Positions 27,001 to 34,100 of a stretch of DNA of 64,000 nt are shown here, piece by piece. The DNA is from Bacteroides_D sp963546395 (GTDB taxonomy: Bacteria; Bacteroidota; Bacteroidia; Bacteroidales; CAJPTX01): the NCBI GenBank assembly GCA_963546395.1, contig CAUUMS010000004.1, positions 1-64,000 of the forward strand, given 5' to 3'. The position numbers were made by a program, and so were the translations under genes. Under the pieces are notes generated by a model, which was not told where the DNA came from, did no database searches, and saw nothing but the letters and a program-made list of their open reading frames with translations. Each line of letters starts with the position of its first letter. Position 1 is the first letter of the stretch.

Positions 27001-27526
27001 CCCCGACTTCAAAAAGCTTGGCCCACGGTTTGGACCAGCCATGAAGGAGCTAGCCAGCCAGCTCAACGAGCTATCGCAGTCGCAGATTGCCCACTTCGAG
27101 GCCCAGGGCTCCATCAGCCTCTCGCTGCGTGGCGAATCGGTCACCGTGCAGCTCGATGAGGTGGAGATACTCCCCGAGGACATCCCGGGCTGGCTCGTGG
27201 CCACCGATGGGCCGCTGACGGTGGCCCTAGACATCTCGCTCACCGAGGAGCTACTCCAGGAGGGGGCTGCCCGCGAGATGGTGAATCGGGTGCAAAACCT
27301 GCGCAAATCCTCCGGGCTAGAGATCACCGATCGCATTGTGCTCCACGTGGCCGGAGGCCCCAAGGCACTAGCAGCCATCCGCACTCATGCCGACTACGTG
27401 AAGGTGCAGACCCTGGCCGACGACCTGCGGGAGTACCCCACCCTGCCCGACACCTTTGAGCCCACCGAGGTGGCCCTCGATGACTCCATGGGCAGTATGC
27501 GCATCGCCATCGAACGTAATGCGTAG
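24092..27526 (+). CDS. ileS: Isoleucine-tRNA ligase
   Basis: Charges tRNA-Ile with isoleucine and edits misactivated valine. The 1144-residue product is full length for the Bacteroidota type. Class I signatures are visible: the HIGH-type motif in PSANGLPGIHHVM (residues 49-61), the KMSKR loop at 686-690, the WTTTPWTLPSNTALAV editing-domain segment near 235, and DVWFDSGAMPYAQWHYPF (by position about 609). The C-terminal anticodon-binding region follows. Unlike many enzymes of this class it shows no C-terminal zinc finger that I can see, which is usual for the long eukaryote-like form. It leads a plus-strand run with the dksA-like gene, lspA and lemA. Confidence 0.98.
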   Translation: MPRFQEHKGLDLAQVAQEILETWREEGTFVRSIALRKGCPRFVFYEGPPSANGLPGIHHVMARTLKDVFCRYKTQQGFLVDRKAGWDTHGLPVELGVEAMLGITKEDIGRSISVEEYNRTCRQEVMKYTDKWRELTEMMGYWVDMEAPYVTYHNQYIESLWHLLQKLFDAGLLYKGKTIQPYSPAAGTGLSTHELNQPGCYREVSDTSVTVLFAAHDAQGLPLQTEGLPTCVLAWTTTPWTLPSNTALAVGENIDYEFVSTYNPYTGAPFVAIIASARIPAYFKADGSKADMVPPSSPQALLPWRSLRKVKGSELVGLHYAPVFPWVRPEEGAYRIIPADFVTTEDGTGIVHVAPTFGADDARAAKAHGIPPMVLKTTVADGEPMVDRTGRFSPLEDLDPDFVAQRVNADLYRPWGGRFVKGVYTSPDDPMGGDLNVDLCVELKQQGLAFRIEKFKHSYPHCWRTDKPVLYYPLDSWFIRTTALRDRMLELNATINWKPEATGTGRFGKWLENLVDWNLSRSRFWGTPLPIWATDDRQELRCIGSVEELKLECEKAVQAGIMATNPLAHFTPRDFSESNYNAIDLHRPFVDNIVLVSPSGKPMRREPDLIDVWFDSGAMPYAQWHYPFEHQEEFNAHFPADFIAEGVDQTRGWFFTLHAIATMVSDSVAFRNIISNGLLLDKNGNKMSKRLGNAVDPFAVMQSTGPDALRWYMITNSQPWENLKFDRAGEEEVMRKFFGTLFNTYAFFSLYANVDGFTGDEPQVPLSERTELDRWILSKLHSLVADTVAAFDDYEPTRAGRAIQDFTTEHLSNWYVRLNRKRFWGGGLTQDKLAAYQTLYECLETITRLMAPIAPFYAERLHRDLHPATSPTTPQSVHHTQYPQPLPGRIDAQLERRMDLAQRITSLVLALRRKVSIKVRQPLARIMVPVLNEEMGQSLRAVESIILAEVNVRSIEYLNAENSTIVKRLRPDFKKLGPRFGPAMKELASQLNELSQSQIAHFEAQGSISLSLRGESVTVQLDEVEILPEDIPGWLVATDGPLTVALDISLTEELLQEGAAREMVNRVQNLRKSSGLEITDRIVLHVAGGPKALAAIRTHADYVKVQTLADDLREYPTLPDTFEPTEVALDDSMGSMRIAIERNA

Positions 27527-27578
27527 CTATCCCCCCGCCGCGCATTCCCTATCTGCACGAAGAAGATCCCATTAACAC

Positions 27579-27953
27579 ATGGAAACACCCCTAACGCCGG
27601 CGGAGCTAGAGGAATTCCGCCAGCTCATACTGGCAAAGCTAGAGACAGCGCGCACCGACTTCGAGGAGCTCAGGGAGGCTTTGAACCGTGCTGCGAGCAA
27701 CGACACGCAGGACACCTCGCCCACCTTTAAGCTCCTGGAAGAGGGCACCTCCACCTTTTCCAAGGAGGAGTCGACGCGACTGGCGCACCGCCAGCTCAAG
27801 TTCATTCAGCACCTCGAGGCAGCCCTCGAGCGCATCGCGAACGGCACCTACGGCATCTGCCGTGAGACGGGCCAACCCATTCCCCGGGCCCGCCTGCGCG
27901 CTGTGCCGCACGCCACCCTCAGCATCGAGGCCAAGAATCGGCAGAACAGCTAA
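27579..27953 (+). CDS. TraR/DksA family zinc-finger-like regulator
   Basis: A 124-residue DksA/TraR-type protein. The N-terminal half is a coiled-coil (ELEEFRQLILAKLETARTDFEEL), and the C-terminal half has the family segment LERIANGTYGICRETGQPIPRARLRAVPHATL (by position about 86-115). Only one Cys of the usual four-Cys zinc finger remains (in GICRETG), as in the Bacteroidota form. DksA-like proteins bind the RNA polymerase secondary channel; its location between ileS and lspA is common in Bacteroidota, and the start codon follows ileS by 52 bases. Confidence 0.92.
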   Translation: METPLTPAELEEFRQLILAKLETARTDFEELREALNRAASNDTQDTSPTFKLLEEGTSTFSKEESTRLAHRQLKFIQHLEAALERIANGTYGICRETGQPIPRARLRAVPHATLSIEAKNRQNS

Positions 27954-27958
27954 CCATC

Positions 27959-28651
27959 ATGCCCATGCAGCGCAGTACCCACCTCTCGTCCCGCACGCTC
28001 TGGCTCCTGCTGGCGGGCTTCATGCTCATCATCGTGCTACTCGACCAGTGGCTCAAGGTGTGGGTGAAGACGCACATGGTCCTTGGGCAAGAGTTCAGCC
28101 TCATCGGCTCCTGGGCCCGCATCCACTTCACCGAGAACAACGGCATTGCCTTCGGGCTATCGCCGAGCAGCGTTTGGGCTAAGGCCCTGCTGAGCCTCTT
28201 CCGCATCGTGGCCATGGGCACCATGGTGGGCATACTCATCCACCTTGTACGCCGGCAGAAGGCACCACTCGGACTGCTACTCGGCCTCGCGGGGCTCATC
28301 GCCGGGGCCCTGGGCAACATCATCGATGGGACATTCTACGGCCTAATCTTCTCCAGCAGCGAGGGCCTTGTGCTACAGGGCGAGGAGTTCGTGCAGCCCC
28401 TGGCCACCCTCTTCCCCAGCGACGGGGGCTACGCCCCGCTGTTCCACGGCAAGGTGGTGGACATGCTCTACTTCCCCATCCTCGAGTTCACCTGGCCCCA
28501 GTGGGTGCCCATCTGGGGCGGGAAGTACTTCCAGTTCTTTCAGCCCGTGTTCAACATTGCCGATGCATCCATCACCGCATCGGTCTTCTACCTGCTCCTG
28601 TTCCAGTGGAAAAACCTCTTCGGCAAGCACGCCGCGAAGGGTAAAGCCTAG
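27959..28651 (+). CDS. lspA: Lipoprotein signal peptidase (signal peptidase II)
   Basis: Cleaves the signal peptide of prolipoproteins after lipidation; an aspartyl membrane protease. The product is 230 residues, longer than the 160-170 of proteobacterial LspA because of a Bacteroidota-type insert. Catalytic Asp positions are visible in GNIIDGTFYG (about residues 119-128) and in FNIADASIT (about 198-206). Hydrophobic segments include LWLLLAGFMLIIVLLDQWL and LGLLLGLAGLIAGALGNI. It starts 5 bases after the dksA-like stop and serves the several lipoproteins in this window. Confidence 0.96.
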   Translation: MPMQRSTHLSSRTLWLLLAGFMLIIVLLDQWLKVWVKTHMVLGQEFSLIGSWARIHFTENNGIAFGLSPSSVWAKALLSLFRIVAMGTMVGILIHLVRRQKAPLGLLLGLAGLIAGALGNIIDGTFYGLIFSSSEGLVLQGEEFVQPLATLFPSDGGYAPLFHGKVVDMLYFPILEFTWPQWVPIWGGKYFQFFQPVFNIADASITASVFYLLLFQWKNLFGKHAAKGKA

Positions 28652-28683
28652 CGGAGCCACACGCCAAACACCCCCTAAAGCAT

Positions 28684-29304
28684 ATGCGTAAGAGCATCAT
28701 CGCCATCATCATCGTCCTCGCGCTAGCGGGCATCCTGCTCATGCGGGGTTGCAGCACGTACAACACCATGGTCAGCCTCGACGAGCAGGTCAGCAAGTCG
28801 TGGGCCGACGTGGAGGCCGTCTACCAGCGGCGGCTCGACCTAGTCAACGCCATCGTGGGCACCGTGAAGGGCTCGGCCAACTTCGAGCAGTCGACCCTAG
28901 AGGGTGTCATCAACGCCCGGGCTAAGGCCACCAGCATCACCATCGATCCGAGCCGGATGAGCGCCGAGCAGATGGCGCAGTTCCAGGCAGCGCAGGGTGA
29001 GCTCAGCTCCGCCCTCGCCCGGCTCATGGTGGTATTCGAGCGTTACCCCGACCTGAAGACCACTGCCCAGTTCCAGGATCTCGTGGCCGAGCTGGCCGGC
29101 TCTGAGAACCGTATAGCCCAGGAGCGTCGCGTCTACAACGACATCGTGGCCCAATATAACGCCTACATCCGCCGGTTCCCGCAGAACATGTTCGCCGGAA
29201 TGTTCGGCTTCGAGCGGCGCGCATCCTTTAGCGCGGAGTCGGGAGCTGAGAAGGGCGTGGTGCCCGACTTTGGCGACTTCGGCAACGGCAACAAACAGCA
29301 GTAG
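28684..29304 (+). CDS. lemA: LemA family protein
   Basis: A 206-residue membrane-anchored protein with one N-terminal TM (SIIAIIIVLALAGILLM) and the LemA family signature YNTMVSLDEQVSKSWADVEAVYQRRLDL near residues 25-52. A long helical bundle follows (VFERYPDLKTTAQFQDL, RIAQERRVYNDIVAQYNAYIRRFP by position). LemA proteins are often encoded near TPM-domain or signalling genes, but here it is the last gene of the ileS-lspA run, followed by two terminators. Its molecular role is unknown. Confidence 0.95.
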   Translation: MRKSIIAIIIVLALAGILLMRGCSTYNTMVSLDEQVSKSWADVEAVYQRRLDLVNAIVGTVKGSANFEQSTLEGVINARAKATSITIDPSRMSAEQMAQFQAAQGELSSALARLMVVFERYPDLKTTAQFQDLVAELAGSENRIAQERRVYNDIVAQYNAYIRRFPQNMFAGMFGFERRASFSAESGAEKGVVPDFGDFGNGNKQQ

Positions 29305-29347
29305 CCCCACGTAGCGCAGCGCGCTAGCTGGGAGCGCAAGCATCCCC

Positions 29348-29390
29348 AAAGGCCGTCGGGTGGACACAGGTGCCACCTGGCGGCCTTTTC
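29348..29390 (+). terminator. Rho-independent terminator after lemA
   Basis: A stem with AAAGGCCG and GGTGG pairing to CCACC and CGGCCTTT, followed by a T-run, begins 44 bases after the lemA stop. The A-rich opposite arm would also permit minus-strand function. Confidence 0.75.
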
Positions 29391-29470
29391 GCTGCGCCGA
29401 GGCCAGGGTTCAGCCACAGCAGCAGTACTCCACCGGGCATCCCTAGCCACCACCTCAGTCCATGGCAAAA

Positions 29471-29511
29471 AGCGAGGGCCGGATGCATTACACATCCGGC
29501 CCTCGCTTTTA
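29471..29511. terminator. Strong bidirectional terminator between lemA and rplI
   Basis: The 15-base arms AGCGAGGGCCGGATG and its exact complement (29493-29507) flank a 7-base loop. It is followed by TTTT on the plus strand and by TTTTTG on the minus strand, so it can end both the lemA and rplI transcripts. rplI ends 27 bases away. Confidence 0.85.
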
Positions 29512-29537
29512 CAACCACACCCCCACGTGGGGGAATG

Positions 29538-29984
29538 CTACTCAGAGATAACCTCGAACTCCACCTCTACCGTCAGCTCCTTGTAGAGACGAATGATCGC
29601 CTTGTAGGTGCCAACCTCCTTGATGGGTTCCTGCGGGATGGCGATACGACGACGGTCGATCTCAAAGCCCTTCCCAGCCAGCCCTTCGGCAATCTGGATC
29701 GTGTTCACCGACCCGAAGATCCGGCCCGTGGAACTCGTCTTGGCCCCGATAGTCAGCTTCACGCCCTCCATCTTCGCCGCCAACGCCTCGGCATCCTCAC
29801 GCAGCTTCGCCTCCTTGTGGGCACGCTGCCGCAGGGTCTCCTCCAGCTGCTTCTTCGCCGCAGGGGTCGCCGCAATGGCCTTCCCCGTGGGGATCAGAAA
29901 GTTGCGCGCATAGCCATTCTTCACCGTCACCAGCTCCCCGGGCTCGCCGAGGCCACGTACAAACTCCTTCAGAATGATTTCCAT
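29538..29984 (-). CDS. rplI: 50S ribosomal protein L9
   Basis: The 148-residue product is the expected length and has the L9 N-terminal domain MEIILKEFVRGLGEPGELVTVKNGYARNFLIP (by position 1-32), which binds 23S rRNA at the base of the L1 stalk. The long connecting helix and C-terminal domain follow. It is the last gene of rpsF-rpsR-rplI and starts 15 bases after rpsR. Confidence 0.97.
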   Translation of the reverse strand: MEIILKEFVRGLGEPGELVTVKNGYARNFLIPTGKAIAATPAAKKQLEETLRQRAHKEAKLREDAEALAAKMEGVKLTIGAKTSSTGRIFGSVNTIQIAEGLAGKGFEIDRRRIAIPQEPIKEVGTYKAIIRLYKELTVEVEFEVISE

Positions 29985-29999
29985 AGCTGTGGCCTCCGA

Positions 30000-30269
30000 T
30001 TACTTAAGCAGGTCTGTCACGAAGGGCAGCAACGCCAGGTGCCGGGCCCGCTTGATGGCCTGAGCCACGCGACGCTGATACTTCTGCGAAGTCCCCGTCA
30101 GGCGGCGGGGCAGAATCTTACCCTGCTCGTTGAGGAACTTCTTCAGGAACTCGGGATCCTTGTAGTCTACATACTTGATGCCGTTCTTACGGAAGCGGCA
30201 ATATTTCTTACGCTTAACCTCAACGGTGGGAGGTGCTAGGTAGCGAATCTCGCCTCGTGTCTGTGCCAT
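30000..30269 (-). CDS. rpsR: 30S ribosomal protein S18
   Basis: 89-residue S18. It contains KYCRFRKNGIKYVDYKD and the basic motif RRLTGTSQKYQRRVAQAIKRARHLALLPF (by position about 55-83), which contacts S6 and the 16S rRNA platform. Three bases separate it from rpsF, an arrangement conserved in bacteria. Confidence 0.97.
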   Translation of the reverse strand: MAQTRGEIRYLAPPTVEVKRKKYCRFRKNGIKYVDYKDPEFLKKFLNEQGKILPRRLTGTSQKYQRRVAQAIKRARHLALLPFVTDLLK

Positions 30270-30272
30270 GGA

Positions 30273-30638
30273 TTATTCCTCCGTTTCATTCGTCTCCTGA
30301 GCCTGGCCATTCCGGCGATTTCGCCGCTTCTCAGCGTACTCAATCGCATACTTATCCATCCGGAACGTCAGGAATCGTATCACGCGCTCGTCACGACGGA
30401 ACTGCGTCTCGAGCTTGTCAATCATCTCGCCCTCCGCCTTGAACTGTAGGAGGTTGTAGAAGCCCGTTGTCTTGTTCTGGATCGGGTAGGCCAGCTTGCG
30501 CAGCCCCCAGCTCTCCTCGTAGACCACCTCGCCGCCATTGGCCACGATGAAGTCTTTGAACTTTTCAACCGTCTCCTTTACCTGATCATCAGATAAAACG
30601 GGAGTAGCGATGAAGACGGTTTCGTACTGGTTAACCAT
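30273..30638 (-). CDS. rpsF: 30S ribosomal protein S6
   Basis: 121-residue S6 beginning MVNQYETVFIATPVLSD; the start at 30638 is set by the family N terminus, because the upstream in-frame extension runs through the promoter. KFKDFIVANGGEVVYEESWGLRKLAYPIQ is the conserved core (by position 23-51). First gene of the rpsF-rpsR-rplI operon, which may be autoregulated by the S6:S18 complex in other phyla, but I cannot identify that leader element here. Confidence 0.97.
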   Translation of the reverse strand: MVNQYETVFIATPVLSDDQVKETVEKFKDFIVANGGEVVYEESWGLRKLAYPIQNKTTGFYNLLQFKAEGEMIDKLETQFRRDERVIRFLTFRMDKYAIEYAEKRRNRRNGQAQETNETEE

Positions 30639-30669
30639 ACTTCGGCTATTGTGTTTGAGAAACTGGGCG

Positions 30670-30701
30670 CAAAGGTAACCATTTTTCCAGGATGCACGCA
30701 A
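30670..30701 (-). promoter_or_regulatory. Promoter of rpsF-rpsR-rplI
   Basis: On the minus strand a TTG at 30701-30699 is followed, after a 21-base spacer, by TACCTTTG at 30677-30670. This fits the Bacteroidota -33/-7 arrangement and lies 31 bases before the rpsF ATG. Confidence 0.65.
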
Positions 30702-30750
30702 CCGCACGCCGGCCCCATGCATCAAGGCAAAACCGTGACCCCCAGGTAGC

Positions 30751-30799
30751 AACAAGGCACCAAAACCGCACTTTGTACTACTAAATTGGGACTTGATAC
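30751..30799 (+). repeat. Palindromic intergenic repeat, copy C
   Basis: Core at 30757-30799. It has the conserved ACCAAAACCGCACTTT left arm and AAATTGGGACTTGATAC right arm, preceded by AACAAG, and the palindrome has decayed compared with copy A. Downstream (to about 30835) it resembles copy B, including GGCGCAG and GGTGCAGATG. Confidence 0.65.
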
Positions 30800-31101
30800 G
30801 GCGTTGCTACGGCGCAGCTACGGTGCAGATGGGTTGATGGAGTCGGACGATCGGGCTCACCACGGCTTTTGGGCCAAACGGATCGCCTTTCGTTAGGTTC
30901 ATCAACACTAGCGGGACGATGGCGACATCGACTGGGGAGAATGCCAACAAATACACTTCATGTCCGTACAATCACAAAGAGCGGCAATCGGCATGCAATG
31001 GGGCTCCCTGCACGGTGGGGAGGTGAGCCCTGTTGCCCCACCACTTGCCAGTTCGAGTATGGGTATAGAGCTTCCGTACAATCCAATAAATACTGTGTAC
31101 C

Positions 31102-34100
31102 ATGAGACATCCGATACGCATTTTTCGAACCATGGCCCTTGGGCTGCTACTGCTGGTGGGAGCCATCGGCGGCGCATTCGCCCAGGGCAAGCCATTCATC
31201 ACGAAATGGCGAACATCGGCCGCAAATGAGGAGCTCCGCATCCCGTTCTTCGGGCAGAAATTCACCGTGACCTGGTACACGCCAGGGGGCGAGAAGACCA
31301 CGGCCACGGTGGATGACAGCAACATCAACATGCCCTACACCCTCAAGGTGCCCACGGCGGGCGAAGTGATCATCGAGGCCGGGCCCGAAGGACTCACGGG
31401 TATCATGATGGGGAACAACGGGAGCCCGGCCGTCGGCGCAAGCAACAAGGCGCTGATCGCCATCACACAATGGGGCGACGTGGAGTGGCAACAGCTCACC
31501 TCAGCCTTCAGCAGCTGCGATCAGCTGGCAGAACTTCCCGCAGGAGAGGCACCCAAGCTAGCCAATGCCAAGTCGCTAGACTACCTGTTTGCCAACTGCA
31601 CCATGCTCAACTCGCCGGTGGAGCACTGGGACGTGTCGGCCATCTCATCGATGATGGGCACATTCTCCATGTGCCGCACATTCAACCAGCCGCTGGAGAA
31701 GTGGGATGTGTCGCAGGTATCCAACATGCAGTCCATCCTGGAGGGCTGTTCAGCCTTCAATCAGCCACTCGGTAAGTGGGCACTGAAGAACGTAAAGCAG
31801 GTGGGCCTGTCATATTGCGGTATGAGCCGTCGCAACTACGATGCGAGCATCGAGGGGTGGGCTGCGCAAAAGGATCTGGCGAAAAACGTGCAGATCGTAG
31901 CTAAGAATTTGACCTACACCTGCGAATTGGCAGGGCGCAACATGCTCATCCAGACGGGCTGGCAATTTGAGGCTGACGCACAGGCGTGCTTTGCAGTGAA
32001 GGGGCCCGGCCACATGACGGTAGGTGAGACAAAAAATGTATCGGCCGAATTCGAGGGCAATGTGGCGCCGGATGAGCGCAACGTGGAGTGGAGCAGCGAG
32101 AACGCTGAGTTTGCCACTGTGGATGCGCAGGGAGCGGTAAAGGCCCTGAAGTCGGGCCTGGCCACCATCAAGGGCACCTGGGAGGGGCGTGTACGCACAT
32201 CTCAGATCAAGATTGCCTCAGTGGTAACCTCGGTGGAGGTGCACCCGCAGAACATCACCATCAAGATGGGGCAAGTAGACATCAAGCTATTTGCCACCGT
32301 GCTGCCTGAAGACGCGGAGGATAAGACGCTAACATGGACGGTGGAGCCGAGCGATCTAGCCGAGACGGATGGCACATCCATCAAGACGAAACGCCCGGGC
32401 GTGGGCAAGATCATCGCCACGGCGAAGAATGGAGTGAAGGGCGAGGCCGTGCTGACGATATTGGAAAATACGGCCCCCATCGTACCTGTAGTCGCCATCA
32501 ACATGCAAGGCAACGTAAGGGAAATGCAAGTAGGCGATGCTCCCACGCAGATAAAGGCCGAAGTAATGCCTCCGGAGGCCACGAATAAGATCCTCAAGTG
32601 GCGCGTAGAGCCCGAGGGTGCTGGCATTATCGATGAAAACGGTTTGCTCACCGTGCTGAAGGCGGGCAAGTTACAAGTCATTGCCGAGGCACACAATGGC
32701 ATACAGGGGGCTATCGACGTGCACGTGGAAAAGGCGGGCACTCATCCAAGCGTGAAGAGCATCAAGGTGTTCCCGGCTCGCCTGGTCGTGGATAAGGGGG
32801 CCATGGGGATACAGCTCACTACGGTGATAGAGCCTAAAGAGATGGCCAGCACAAGCCTGAATTGGCGCGTAGAGCCCAAGGAGATTGCCTATGTAATGGA
32901 TGGTAGGCTCACTGCGCAAGCTCCAGGTTGGGCCCGCGTCATCGCCACTGCCCTCAACGGGGTGACAGGCGAGTGCGAGGTCATTGTACGCGAAGCTGCC
33001 GCTCTTACTAAGGCCACGCTCACGGTACTCCCTGAGCAGTTAGAGATGCGTAAGGATGCTGCCCCCGTGCAGCTACACGCTGAGCTACTGCCGGCCGACC
33101 TGGCTGACCAGACGATCACGTGGTTCGTAAAGTCGGGCAACAGCGCGACGGTAAGCGCCACGGGCCTTGTAACCCCGGGCGCTGAGCTGGGTGAGACGGT
33201 GATTGGCGCCGTGGGCTACAATGGTGTCTTGGCCACGTGCACGGTAAAGGTGGTGGAGGATGCCACGCTGGCGAAGCCAGTGACGGCTGTAACGATGAAG
33301 CCCAATACGCTGCTAATACGCATGGGTGCAGCTGCGGCTGATCTGGAGGCGACTGTAACCCCGAACGATGCTACCAAGACGGATCTGACGTACAAGGTGG
33401 TGCCCGAGGGCATTGTGACTGTAGCCAACGGCAAGGTAACGCCCGTGAAGGCTGGGCGCGCCACGGTGTACGCCATTGCTCACAATGGGGTAATGGGCGT
33501 ATGCGAGGTAACGGTACTTGAGGCTGCCGCACCCGAGGTGGCGGTAAGCGATGTGAAGATCATTCCCGCCACATTGGCGATGAAGATGGGTGATGCCCCA
33601 GTGCAGCTCACCGCTAAGGTAGAACCTGCCGATGCTAGCAATCGAGCCATTCAGTGGAGCGTAGAGCCCACCGAGCTGGCCAGCGTGGATCAGAATGGTG
33701 TAGTTACGCCTCTCAAGGAGGGTAAGGGTCACGTGATCGCCAAGGCGAATGGTGGCAAGGAGGCTAAGTGCGAACTCAGCATTGAGGAAGCCAGCGCAGC
33801 CACAGTGCCGGTGAAGAGCGTGACGTTGGATCCCGCCGTGCTGATGCTGACGATGGGAGGCCAGGCCTCCAAGCTCACCGCGACGGTGCTGCCGAGCGAC
33901 GCCACCGTAAACACGGTGACCTGGCGCGTGGAGCCCGAGGGCATTGCCTCGGTGGACAATGAGGGTCAGGTAACCCCGGTGAAGAGTGGCACAGCGTGGG
34001 TTATTGCCACGGCCAACAACGGTGTACAAGGCAAGTGCCGGGTGAATGTGTTGGCCCAGGCCGATCCTGAGTACCAGGTAGAGAGCGTGGTGGTTGCTCC

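Larger units (their letters stand above)
30639..31101. other. Divergent region between rpsF and the Ig-repeat protein gene
   Basis: A 463-base gap holding the rpsF promoter and copy C of the palindromic repeat. I see no gene, and no good TAnnTTTG box for the plus-strand gene that starts at 31102. Confidence 0.6.
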
